This document shows positions 34,195-41,666 of a stretch of 64,000 bases of DNA, piece after piece (the stretch's first letter is position 1; each line of letters starts with the position of its first letter). The DNA lies in NCBI RefSeq assembly GCF_009936045.1, contig NZ_QWEQ01000020.1:1-64000 (forward strand), read 5' to 3'. The notes under the pieces were generated by a model. It was not told the origin of the DNA. It worked only from the letters and a program-made list of their open reading frames with translations, and searched no databases. The DNA is from Emergencia sp. 1XD21-10. GTDB lineage: Bacteria; Bacillota; Clostridia; Peptostreptococcales; Anaerovoracaceae. The position numbers and the translations under genes are program-made.

Positions 34195-35811
34195 TTACCA
34201 TGCTGCAATGGTGCCGTCACAGCGGCATTCAGTACCGCCGACATAGACACCGTCTTTTGTCCGCCAGATAATGCCGCCTCTGCCCATGCCGATACTACTG
34301 TTTACGATTTCAATTTGATGACCGCGGTTTTCCAGATTTAGGGCAATGGATGAATTAACTTCTCGTTCCAGCTGGACCTTTTTTTCGCCAATCCACTGAA
34401 AGCGAGGGGCATTGAGACACTCCTGCGGGTTCATATGAAAATCGATGGTATTGACAATGACCTGCAGGTGACCTTGGGGTTGCATGAATCCACCCATGAC
34501 GCCAAAGGGACCGATTGCCTTACCGTCTTTCATGAGAAAGCCGGGGATGATGGTGTGATAAGCCTTTTTTCTGCCGGCAAGACAGTTATCACTGTCAGGA
34601 TCCAGTGAGAAATTAGCTGCTCTGTCCTGCAATGTGATTGCGGTGCCCGGAATGACGATACCGGAACCGAATCTGGCGTAATTGCTTTGGATAAAGGAAA
34701 CCATATTGCCGTCTTTATCAGCAGTACAGAAGTATACAGTGCCGCCGCAGCGCGGGTCGCCTGCCTTCGGCATAATGGCAGCTTCGCCGATTAGGCTGCG
34801 TCTTTTCTCTGCATATTCTTTGGAAAGCAGCTGAGATACTGTTACCTGCATGGATTTCGGGTCGGCGACATATTTCTTGGTATCTACAAATGCAAGTTTG
34901 ATCGCTTCAATCATTTTGTGATAGTTTGCCGCAGTTTCCCGGCAGTCATCTAGCTTCATGTCCTGCAGAATGTTCAGTGCCATCAGCGCGGTGATGCCGT
35001 GACCGTTTGGCGGGATTTCACAGACATCGTAGCCTTTGTAATGGGAGCTGATGGGATTGATCCACTCTGCCTCATAGCTTTGGAAATCTTCTTCTGTGAA
35101 AAGACCTCCAGTTTTTTCTGAGAAGCTGACAATCTGTTTCATGATATCGCCGCGGTAAAAGCTTTCACAGTTTGTTTCTGCCAGCGCGCGAAGCGTTTTT
35201 GCGAAGTCAGGATTCTTAAACATTTCTCCGGCTGCATAAGGCTTGCCTTCTTTTGTGAAATAGTCAAGCCAGGGCTTGAACACGGCAGGGTTTTCTGCGG
35301 CAAGAGGGCTGAATCTTTCAAATTCTTCTGCCCACTGGACGGCGACGGTTTCTGGAATCGGAAAGCCTTCTTCTGCGTAGGAAATGGCAGGTGCCATTAA
35401 GTCTGTCATGGACATTGTGCCAAAGCGACAGCGCATTTTCTCCCAAGCGGAAGGAGCGCCGGGCACCATGGTGGAAAGCCAGCCTTCTTCCGGCATTTCA
35501 GTAAAGCCCGCGCTTTTTACGACTTCTGGCGTCAGCGCTTTTGGCGTAATCCCGCTACCGTTGATGCCGTAAAGTTTGTCGTCATACCAGATTAGGGCAA
35601 AGCAGTCGGAACCCAGCCCATTGCCAGTAGGTTCCAAAAGGGGAAGGGCAGCTGCCATGGAAATTGCGGCATCGATTGCATTACCGCCCTTTTTTATGGT
35701 GTCTATGCCAATTTGCGCGGCAAGGGGCACGGAACTATGCACCATGCCGTTTTTGGCATAGACAATTTGTCTTTTGGAAGGATAGGAATAATTGTTGTTG
35801 ATGAAATCCAT
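34195..35811 (-). CDS. Gamma-glutamyltransferase-family Ntn hydrolase
   Basis: 538 residues. N-terminal GGNAIDAAISMAAALPLLEPTGNGLGSDCFALIW is the family signature. The expected autoprocessing site and catalytic Thr lie in CGGTVYFCTADKDGNMVSFIQS near residue 360, followed by the substrate-binding FGVMGGFMQPQGHLQ. No signal peptide, unlike periplasmic GGT, so a cytosolic enzyme such as an oxamate-amidohydrolase (HpxW)-like or gamma-glutamyl-cleaving hydrolase is likelier. ATG 35811 has a strong AAGGAGGTG; the upstream extension is dismissed. Confidence 0.9.
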   Translation of the reverse strand: MDFINNNYSYPSKRQIVYAKNGMVHSSVPLAAQIGIDTIKKGGNAIDAAISMAAALPLLEPTGNGLGSDCFALIWYDDKLYGINGSGITPKALTPEVVKSAGFTEMPEEGWLSTMVPGAPSAWEKMRCRFGTMSMTDLMAPAISYAEEGFPIPETVAVQWAEEFERFSPLAAENPAVFKPWLDYFTKEGKPYAAGEMFKNPDFAKTLRALAETNCESFYRGDIMKQIVSFSEKTGGLFTEEDFQSYEAEWINPISSHYKGYDVCEIPPNGHGITALMALNILQDMKLDDCRETAANYHKMIEAIKLAFVDTKKYVADPKSMQVTVSQLLSKEYAEKRRSLIGEAAIMPKAGDPRCGGTVYFCTADKDGNMVSFIQSNYARFGSGIVIPGTAITLQDRAANFSLDPDSDNCLAGRKKAYHTIIPGFLMKDGKAIGPFGVMGGFMQPQGHLQVIVNTIDFHMNPQECLNAPRFQWIGEKKVQLEREVNSSIALNLENRGHQIEIVNSSIGMGRGGIIWRTKDGVYVGGTECRCDGTIAAW

Positions 35812-35839
35812 AAATTCACCTCCTTGTGAAGTTGATAAC

Positions 35840-35909
35840 AGTATAATCGTAATTTTCAGACTATGCTGTAGCAAATGTTACACGCGATAAATATTTTTTG
35901 TGGTATGAT
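35840..35909. promoter_or_regulatory. Divergent ggt/regulator promoters with one Crp/Fnr-family operator
   Basis: The palindrome TGTAGCAAATGTTACA (35867-35882, TGTARCA half-sites) is centred at 35874.5. The + strand -10 is TGGTATGAT (TATGAT 35904-35909) and the minus-strand -10 is TATACT (35845-35840). With starts 7 bases beyond each -10, the palindrome is at -41.5 for both promoters, the class II activator position. Confidence 0.65.
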
Positions 35910-35944
35910 AAAAATGGGGAAGTTGATTCATAAGGAGAACTGTT

Positions 35945-36646
35945 ATGATAGATTTAGAAAAATATGAAAAAATGGCGCCGATATTGTTTTATGAGATGTC
36001 TTTATGGGGTAAGGCAATTGAGAACTATCCTGTGCAAAATTTTAAGGCAGGCATACAGATTCGAATACAGGGAGTAGATGAAGGCGATATGCTGATTGTT
36101 AAAAGCGGGTTTGCACTGATTACAGTGGTCTTGGATGATGGTACAGAGACGATTTCTCATATCGGGGGAGTGGGCTGTGCGTTTGGTTATATCAGCGCAA
36201 TAAGCAGGAAACCTTATCAGACCTCGATTTGCGCTTATACGGACTGCAGCTGCTATGTGATTTCAGGAAGAGATGTACGTTTATTAGTGGAAGATAATGC
36301 TTCATTTGTAAAGAACGCGCTGCGCATTTCTGACATGCAGGGTGATTTATATTTCAACAGGATTACATTGCTTGCGATTCCGCAGTCACAAAGCAGACTG
36401 CTGACGCTGCTTCTTGGATTTGCGGCGGTATGCGGCAGAAGGAGGGCAGATGATACTGTGACTATTGAACTGGATTTAACCCATCAGATACTCAGCGAAA
36501 TTCTTCATTTAAATCGAGTTACTGTTTCCAGGTTGATGAGTAATTTTGCCAATGCAGGGGCAGTGGAGAAAATAGGAAGATACTATGTGCTGAATCTTTC
36601 GGTAGTTGAGATATTATTGGATGGAGGGACAAACTGCACGGAATGA
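35945..36646 (+). CDS. Crp/Fnr-family transcriptional regulator
   Basis: 233 residues: a cyclic-nucleotide-binding-like beta barrel (GIQIRIQGVDEGDMLIVKSGFALITVVLDDGTETISHIGGVGCAFG) and a C-terminal winged helix with the recognition segment EILHLNRVTVSRLMSNFANAGAVEKIG. No N-terminal cysteine cluster of the Fnr type is seen, so the signal is not oxygen through Fe-S in the usual way. Divergent from ggt-yfcC-DUF1275, which it probably controls through the palindrome at 35867-35882. Confidence 0.9.
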   Translation: MIDLEKYEKMAPILFYEMSLWGKAIENYPVQNFKAGIQIRIQGVDEGDMLIVKSGFALITVVLDDGTETISHIGGVGCAFGYISAISRKPYQTSICAYTDCSCYVISGRDVRLLVEDNASFVKNALRISDMQGDLYFNRITLLAIPQSQSRLLTLLLGFAAVCGRRRADDTVTIELDLTHQILSEILHLNRVTVSRLMSNFANAGAVEKIGRYYVLNLSVVEILLDGGTNCTE

Positions 36647-36658
36647 ATAAAATTTACA

Positions 36659-36692
36659 ATAAAAGGAAAAAATAAAAATATTTTCCTTTTAT
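36659..36692. terminator. AT-rich hairpin after the regulator gene
   Basis: 12-bp stem ATAAAAGGAAAA (36659-36670) with TTTTCCTTTTAT (36681-36692). Weak as a terminator because AT-rich; it abuts the next promoter. Confidence 0.5.
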
Positions 36693-36701
36693 GATATAGT
36701 G

Positions 36702-36710
36702 TGATATAAT
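36702..36710 (+). promoter_or_regulatory. Promoter of the small toxin-like mRNA
   Basis: Extended -10 TGATATAAT (TATAAT 36705-36710) with a poor -35. Predicted start near 36717, giving an mRNA of about 195 nt ending at the terminator at 36880-36909. Confidence 0.65.
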
Positions 36711-36750
36711 ACAGATGTTGTCATAACCAATCCGGCAACGGAAGGGAGGG

Positions 36751-36771
36751 ACACATTTGTTAACTACTTTT
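36751..36771 (+). repeat. Direct repeat DRa at the toxin ribosome-binding/start region
   Basis: Reads ACACATTT then GTTAACTACTTTT, covering the TTG start at 36757. An almost identical copy with a 3-base CGT insertion lies at 36917-36940, inside the antisense RNA. Confidence 0.8.
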
Positions 36772-36846
36772 GTTCTTTCTGTAATGGAAAGTATAATCGC
36801 CTACTATATTTGCAAATGGTTAGACAGAAAAGATGACAACAACTAG
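36757..36846 (+). CDS. Fst-like small membrane toxin candidate (29 residues)
   Basis: TTG start with GGGAGGG (36744-36750) six bases upstream. The peptide has a hydrophobic stretch (TTFVLSVMESIIAYYICKW) followed by a short charged tail (LDRKDDNN), the size and layout of Fst/Ldr-type type I toxins, whose tails also end in a Trp/Leu-Asp and charged residues. The call rests mainly on the locus: its own short mRNA, a convergent antisense RNA, one shared terminator and a pair of direct repeats. Such toxins insert in the membrane when translated; here toxicity is inferred, not shown. GTGTCTCC at 36853-36860 could pair with the ribosome binding site. Confidence 0.72.
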   Translation: MLTTFVLSVMESIIAYYICKWLDRKDDNN

Positions 36847-36879
36847 CCTCGAGTGTCTCCTGTCGAAAAAGGAGAAAAG

Positions 36880-36915
36880 AAAACCCGGCAGCTGCAACTG
36901 CCGGGTTTTCTTTTG
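36880..36915. terminator. Bidirectional terminator shared by toxin mRNA and antisense RNA
   Basis: 12-bp stem AAAACCCGGCAG (36880-36891) with CTGCCGGGTTTT (36898-36909), loop CTGCAA. T-rich CTTTTG follows on the + strand and CTTTTCTCC on the minus strand. Confidence 0.92.
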
Positions 36916-36916
36916 C

Positions 36917-36940
36917 ACACATTTCGTGTTAACTACTTTT
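36917..36940 (+). repeat. Direct repeat DRb within the antisense RNA gene
   Basis: ACACATTT, CGT, GTTAACTACTTTT: same as DRa except for the CGT insertion. Located between the shared terminator and the antisense promoter. Confidence 0.8.
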
Positions 36941-36951
36941 TGCCTACTGGC

Positions 36952-36981
36952 ATTATACATCATATCCGACACGAATGTCAA
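36952..36981 (-). promoter_or_regulatory. Strong promoter of the antisense RNA
   Basis: Minus-strand consensus TTGACA (36981-36976), 18-base spacer, consensus TATAAT (36957-36952). No coding frame follows it, only the ~74-nt RNA ending at the shared terminator. Confidence 0.85.
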
Positions 36982-37053
36982 CTATACATCGCGTTTTATT
37001 TTTATATAGAATTTCGCAGCCGACTTTCTTATAATCCACGAAAATGACGCGGA

Positions 37054-37082
37054 TTGATTTATTACGGGAGGGGAAGTATAAT
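37054..37082 (+). promoter_or_regulatory. Promoter of the hypothetical gene at 37125
   Basis: TTGATT (37054-37059), 17-base spacer, TATAAT (37077-37082). Confidence 0.7.
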
Positions 37083-37124
37083 AGGATTACAAGTATTAAC
37101 CTAAGTAAAAATATGGAGATAAAG

Positions 37125-37571
37125 ATGAAACGAATCATATGGCGGATTTGGAAATGGCTGCGGGGAGAAAATACAGGAAGACCTGCAGTTTATATCGGGG
37201 AAAAAGGCGACAGTATTAAGGGGGAAAAACAAATTGCACAGCTGTTGGCAGAATATAAGCTGCAGATTACACCGCACGAATATGACTATTCGCTTTATGA
37301 GAACTATTTAAAAGAGAATTTTGATTTAGAAGAAATTAGTTTGGAAGAAATGATGGAGCAAAATCAAATTCATTTTGAAATCTTTCAATTTAATTATAGC
37401 AATTGCATCTTTTTTGCAGAGAGTAAGTTCGATCCGATCTTTTTTCGGATTGTAAAGAATCAAAAGAGCGCATGGCTGTACGACCAAGAGGGAGGGGAAT
37501 ACAGAACCGACTCCGTGAAGTTGCTGAACCTGATTAGTCTCATGCGGTGGAACGAAATCATTGCAGAATAA
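37125..37571 (+). CDS. Hypothetical cytoplasmic protein
   Basis: About 148 residues from ATG 37125 (GGAG at 37115-37118); ATG 37113 and a longer open frame to 37044 are less likely because the promoter at 37054-37082 lies inside it. Begins with a basic, Trp-rich helix (MKRIIWRIWKWLRG), then an acidic middle (LKENFDLEEISLEEMMEQNQ) and aromatic beta-like segments (FEIFQFNYSNCIFFAESKFDPIFF). No signal peptide or known motif; I do not recognise a family. It has its own promoter and terminator, so it is a single-gene unit. Confidence 0.7.
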   Translation: MKRIIWRIWKWLRGENTGRPAVYIGEKGDSIKGEKQIAQLLAEYKLQITPHEYDYSLYENYLKENFDLEEISLEEMMEQNQIHFEIFQFNYSNCIFFAESKFDPIFFRIVKNQKSAWLYDQEGGEYRTDSVKLLNLISLMRWNEIIAE

Positions 37572-37604
37572 AGGCGGTATCGCATTGACCGCCTGGCTTT
37601 TTTG
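37572..37604 (+). terminator. Terminator after the hypothetical gene
   Basis: AGGCGGT (37572-37578) pairs with ACCGCCT (37588-37594), followed by GGCTTTTTT. Confidence 0.8.
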
Positions 37605-37647
37605 ATGTAAACTGGAATGCAGAAAGAAAAAAGGAGAAATATAAATC

Positions 37648-38184
37648 ATGGAAAAGAATAAAATTCTGCTGGTCATCGATATGCAGAAGGATTTCGTAAC
37701 AGGAGCTTTGGCAAATCAAGAGGCACAGCAGATTATTGAAAATATAAAGAAAAAAATCGAAAGCTATAAAGAGCGCGGCTTGCCGGTATTTTTTACAAGG
37801 GATACCCATGGCGAGGACTACCTGAATACCCAGGAGGGCAGGTTGCTGCCGGTCCCGCACTGCATCAAGGGCAGCGATGGATGGCAGATTATTGATGAAC
37901 TGGCGGATTACGTAGCCGAAGGAAACACGCTAGACAAACCGTCTTTCGGCTGTCTCGATTTACCAAAGTGGCTTTGCGATAAGCTGGCGGGAGCATCACC
38001 AGCGGAAATTGAACTTTGCGGCGTTTGCACAGATATCTGCGTGATTTCCAACGGAATGATTTTGAAGGCTGCTTATCCTGAGACGCCAATTACCGTGGAG
38101 GGTTCCTGCTGTGCCGGTGTAACGCCGGAGAGCCATAACAACGCCCTTGAAGCGATGAAAATGTGTCAGATTTTAGTGAGGTAG
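37648..38184 (+). CDS. Isochorismatase-family hydrolase, probably nicotinamidase
   Basis: 178 residues. The Asp-Lys-Cys triad is in place: LVIDMQKDF (Asp near 11), LDKPSFGCL (Lys near 94) and LCGVCTDICVIS (Cys near 131 region). The metal-site residues around FFTRDTHGEDYL also fit. Nicotinamidases deamidate nicotinamide to nicotinate for NAD salvage; the gene is 4 bases before nadE, which supports this choice over other cysteine hydrolases of the fold. Confidence 0.88.
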   Translation: MEKNKILLVIDMQKDFVTGALANQEAQQIIENIKKKIESYKERGLPVFFTRDTHGEDYLNTQEGRLLPVPHCIKGSDGWQIIDELADYVAEGNTLDKPSFGCLDLPKWLCDKLAGASPAEIELCGVCTDICVISNGMILKAAYPETPITVEGSCCAGVTPESHNNALEAMKMCQILVR

Positions 38185-38188
38185 AAAG

Positions 38189-38962
38189 ATGTATCAGTTT
38201 GATGTAGAAAAGGTAACGAGGGATGTGATTTCCTGGATTCAGGAATTTTTTGAAGTAAACGGAAAGGATTGCAAGGCAGTTGTTGCCATCAGCGGCGGAA
38301 AAGACAGTTCTGTGGTAGCTGCACTTTGCGTAGCCGCACTTGGAAAGGACAGAGTGTTCGGTGTGCTTCTGCCAAATGGCGAGCAGGCGGATATTGACGC
38401 GTCTAAGCTGCTGGTATCCCATCTTGGAATAGACCATACTATTATTAATATTAAAGCAGGATTTGACGGACTGCTCGGAGAAATTACAGATAAGCTACCT
38501 TGTGAGGTGACAAAGCAGACGAGGACCAACCTGCCGGCGAGACTTCGTATGGCGGCAACTTACGCTGTGGCGCAGTCCATGAACGGACGTGTTGCCAACA
38601 CCTGCAATTTGTCGGAAGACTGGGTAGGCTATTCTACCAGATATGGCGATGCGGCAGGAGATTTCAGCCCGCTGTCCCATCTTACTGTGCAGGAAGTCAA
38701 AGCCATCGGCGCTTACCTAGGCCTTCCTGAAAAGCTGGTGCAAAAGACTCCAATCGACGGACTTTCAGGGCTTTCCGATGAAGAAAATCTGGGATTCACT
38801 TATGCGGCTCTTGACACTTATATCAGAACCGGTGTTTGTGAAGATGAGGAAGTCAAAGCAAAGATTGACTATAAGCGCAAAACGAACAAATTCAAGCTGG
38901 AACTGATGCCCTCCTTTGCTTATGACGGACCAGTGATGGCTAAAGATGAGTCTTTGGCATAA
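38189..38962 (+). CDS. nadE: NAD+ synthetase, ammonia- or glutamine-channel dependent
   Basis: 257 residues, the N-type ATP pyrophosphatase domain alone, so the short NadE without a nitrilase glutaminase domain. P-loop SGGKDSSVVAALC near residue 34, RTNLPARLRMAATYAVAQSMNGRVANTCNLSEDWVGYSTRYGDAAGDFSPL binding the substrates, and PIDGLSGLSDEENLG near 190. Last step of NAD formation; paired with the nicotinamidase-like gene upstream. Confidence 0.96.
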   Translation: MYQFDVEKVTRDVISWIQEFFEVNGKDCKAVVAISGGKDSSVVAALCVAALGKDRVFGVLLPNGEQADIDASKLLVSHLGIDHTIINIKAGFDGLLGEITDKLPCEVTKQTRTNLPARLRMAATYAVAQSMNGRVANTCNLSEDWVGYSTRYGDAAGDFSPLSHLTVQEVKAIGAYLGLPEKLVQKTPIDGLSGLSDEENLGFTYAALDTYIRTGVCEDEEVKAKIDYKRKTNKFKLELMPSFAYDGPVMAKDESLA

Positions 38963-39031
38963 CTGCAGCCTCCTAGGAGGACCTGATGAGGACGGTCTCC
39001 GGGCTTTCTAAACAGCTGCCCCAAAAGCGGC

Positions 39032-40180
39032 TCAGCGCTGCTTCATATAGTGGATTTTTGAGATGATAGAGATTGTCTCCAGAAAGTCCATATCACTTTT
39101 TCCATAAGGAATCAGCTCTTTTAGCTTACTGATACGATAGCGGATGGTATTTTCGTGTACGAACATTGCCTCCGCTGTTTTTTTGTAGTCCATTTCATAT
39201 TCGGCAAAGATTCGCATGGTGTCAAAAAGACAGGTGTTGTTTTGTGCGTCAGACTTTTGAATCGGCAGCGTGATGTCATTGTAAAATTCTTCTAGCGCAG
39301 GGCTTCCCAAAAAATCCACAAGAATGCGGGCAACACCGAGTTCGCTGTAGTCAATTCGCCCTGCTGCATCAGGTTTGCCGGCAGTAATGCACAGCAGACT
39401 TTCTGAGATTGCTCTGCCCGCATCATCCAGTTTATGGGGATTGCTGACACCAATGCGTGCACCGGGAAAGGCAGTATGGATTTGGTCGGCAGTGTGCTGT
39501 ATGGTTTTAGCGGCAGTATCGTTTCTGCTGTCCGGGTAGGAAAGTAGAAACAGGATTCCACCGCGAAATTCTGCAGCAAAATTTCTAAGGTCGCGAATGA
39601 TGATAGAGATGAGATTGACAATATCGCTTGGCAGTACATCTGCTTCGGTCTGTGCGAATAGTGCCGTGATATTTTGCTGGAAGGAAGGGTTAAGTTCTCT
39701 CAGAAGATGGTGTTTTTCATCGGCGGAACTGTTGCGGCTTACAATGGTTTCCAGCTTTTCTTCCAGTGTATTTTTCTGCTCCATGGCGATTTTACATTCC
39801 ATAATGCTTGCAATAACCAGAGAATAGGGGGTGCGGCAATTGAGAAAAATGACGGGAAGACCTGCAGCGTCGCAAAGGGCAATTGCATCTTTTGGCAGCG
39901 TATTCATATATTCGTCAAAGACAATGAGTGCAGCGCCTTTTTGTGAAATCAGATAGTCCAGCGTATGCATGATGTAAGAAGTATCGTCTTTCCCATAGTA
40001 AAAGAAGGTCAGATAGACATCGCCGGGAAAAAGCTGAATATCTGTATCAATCTCACTGATGGGATTGTCGTAGATATTGATATAGTGAATTTCATTCAGG
40101 AGCCCGCTTTTGCCTGCAACCAGACGGTAGCCGCTGAAGATATCCAGGTTCAGGATGTCTGAAACGGTGATTTTTTTCAT
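39032..40180 (-). CDS. PucR-family transcriptional regulator
   Basis: 382 residues. N-terminal PucR/purine-catabolism sensor domain (ITVSDILNLDIFSGYRLVAGKSGLLNEIHYINIYDNP) and C-terminal helix-turn-helix (YKKTAEAMFVHENTIRYRISKLKELI). Family members activate nucleobase or amino-acid catabolic genes. It is divergent from an NCS1 permease-DUF917-racemase-M20 cluster and is the obvious candidate controller. Confidence 0.92.
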   Translation of the reverse strand: MKKITVSDILNLDIFSGYRLVAGKSGLLNEIHYINIYDNPISEIDTDIQLFPGDVYLTFFYYGKDDTSYIMHTLDYLISQKGAALIVFDEYMNTLPKDAIALCDAAGLPVIFLNCRTPYSLVIASIMECKIAMEQKNTLEEKLETIVSRNSSADEKHHLLRELNPSFQQNITALFAQTEADVLPSDIVNLISIIIRDLRNFAAEFRGGILFLLSYPDSRNDTAAKTIQHTADQIHTAFPGARIGVSNPHKLDDAGRAISESLLCITAGKPDAAGRIDYSELGVARILVDFLGSPALEEFYNDITLPIQKSDAQNNTCLFDTMRIFAEYEMDYKKTAEAMFVHENTIRYRISKLKELIPYGKSDMDFLETISIISKIHYMKQR

Positions 40181-40295
40181 TTTTTTCCTCTTTTCGACAG
40201 TGTTATATGTATAAATTATAAATGAATCCCGGGAAAAAGCAATAACGAATTGTGAAATTTACAAAAATAAGCTTTCTTTCTTAGGCTTTTCGATA

Positions 40296-40324
40296 ATGAC
40301 AAGTTATCAGAAAATTGATATGAT
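40296..40324 (+). promoter_or_regulatory. Promoter of the NCS1 permease cluster
   Basis: ATGACA (40296-40301), 17-base spacer, TATGAT (40319-40324). The -35 lies between inverted GATAA (40292-40296) and TTATC (40304-40308), a candidate PucR operator. Confidence 0.65.
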
Positions 40325-40354
40325 TGGTGCAATCAAAGAAAAGGAGTTTTTACT

Positions 40355-41635
40355 ATGCTAGAAGAAAACAAAAAGTCAATGGAAGACTTTGCTCTAGAGA
40401 GAGTAAAGCCTGAAGACCGAAAAGGGTGGGTTTCACTGGCTGCTGTGCAGACAGGACTGTTTATCTGCGTTCCGAGCCTTCTGCTGGGTGCAATTCTGTC
40501 GGCATCTATGCCGCTGTGGCAAGCCCTTGCAGCGGGAATTATCGGGTATCTGCTTACGATTCTCATCTCTTTCTTTCTGGGGATGCAGGGAGCAGATTTG
40601 GGGATTCCCAGTGCGGTGATTACCTGCTCAACTTTTGGAACGAAGGGAGCCAGAATTTTAATCAGTTCGCTGCTGGCAATTTCCATGATTGGCTGGTTCG
40701 GCATCAACTGCAACGTATGTGGCGATGCATTTTCTAACCTGATGAAAATTGCAACCGGCTTAGAAATTCCAGTAACCATATCCTCTATCATCTGGGGTGT
40801 GATTATGCTTCTGAGTGCTGTGTTCGGTATGAATGCGCTGAAAAAGCTGGATTCCGTTTCCATTCCGCTGCTGGTTATCATCATGGTGCTGGGTACTGTG
40901 ATGGCATTTAGAAAGTTTGGGTCTGGCGGGCTTTCTGTAGAGGTAGAACAGTCCATGACTATGATTCAGGGCATCGGTCTTTCCTTCAGCTTTACGGCAG
41001 TGGCTGCTGTCACTTGTTCTGATATTACCAGATTTCAGAAGAGCAGAAAGGAAACTATCAAATCCACTTTCTGGGGAATACTTCCAGCGGCTATTTTTAC
41101 GCTGGTTTTGGGAATTCTCATGACAAAGGTAGCAAACGATTACGACATTTCGTCTGTACTGGCAACAGTGGGACTGCCGTTTCTGGGCATTATTGTGCTG
41201 ATTCTGGCAACCTGGACCACGAATTCCCTCAATGCCTATTCTGCGGGACTGGATGTGGTGATGACCTTTAATCTGCCGGATAACAAGAGAAAGCTGGCGA
41301 CCTTGGTGACCGGTCTTGTAGGCATCGTCCTGGCAGTACTGGGCATTCTGGGACACATTGAATCGTTCCTGAGCCTGCTGTCCTATGTGTTCTCCGCCAT
41401 GGGCGGCGTCATGATGGCGGACTACTGGATTGTCGGAAAAGGGAAACCGGAAAGCTGGCACAGAGTGGAAGGCTTCAACTGGACTGGTATTATTTCGACG
41501 GTAATCGCTATTGCCATTGCAGCTTTTGTGGTGAAAGTTGACTACTCTGGTTTGCTCTGGGGACTCATCGTTTACCTGATTGTTGAAAAATTCATTCCGT
41601 CAAAGTCGAGAGAGCTGGACGGAACAGTGGAATAA
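40355..41635 (+). CDS. NCS1-family (CodB-like) nucleobase permease
   Basis: 426 residues with twelve hydrophobic segments. Family signatures include GWVSLAAVQTGLFICVPSLLLGAIL near residue 26, SQ-like GTKGARILISSLLAISMIGWFGINCNV and TCSDITRFQKSRKETIKSTF. NCS1 carriers import cytosine, purines, allantoin or hydantoins with Na+ or H+. Given the downstream racemase-like and DUF917 genes, a hydantoin- or purine-derived substrate is possible. Confidence 0.93.
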   Translation: MLEENKKSMEDFALERVKPEDRKGWVSLAAVQTGLFICVPSLLLGAILSASMPLWQALAAGIIGYLLTILISFFLGMQGADLGIPSAVITCSTFGTKGARILISSLLAISMIGWFGINCNVCGDAFSNLMKIATGLEIPVTISSIIWGVIMLLSAVFGMNALKKLDSVSIPLLVIIMVLGTVMAFRKFGSGGLSVEVEQSMTMIQGIGLSFSFTAVAAVTCSDITRFQKSRKETIKSTFWGILPAAIFTLVLGILMTKVANDYDISSVLATVGLPFLGIIVLILATWTTNSLNAYSAGLDVVMTFNLPDNKRKLATLVTGLVGIVLAVLGILGHIESFLSLLSYVFSAMGGVMMADYWIVGKGKPESWHRVEGFNWTGIISTVIAIAIAAFVVKVDYSGLLWGLIVYLIVEKFIPSKSRELDGTVE

Positions 41636-41666
41636 TTTAGAAGAATTTTGATTGGAGGATAGAATT

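Larger units (their letters stand above)
36872..36945 (-). ncRNA. Antisense antitoxin RNA (RNA II-like), about 74 nt
   Basis: Inferred from the minus-strand promoter at 36981-36952 and the bidirectional terminator at 36880-36909. The 5' part carries the complement of DRb (36917-36941), which can base-pair with DRa over the toxin start codon. The 3' part is the complement of the toxin mRNA terminator. Size and arrangement match RNA II of the par locus. Confidence 0.72.

Noticed and set aside
34195-34341. AATGGTGCC within the ggt gene as a further copy of the repeat family
   Set aside because: No paired GCACCATT arm nearby; occurs in a coding sequence and is expected by chance.
38969-38980. 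CCTCCTAGGAGG palindrome after nadE
   Set aside because: Part of a weak hairpin without a T-run; too little to call a terminator or operator.
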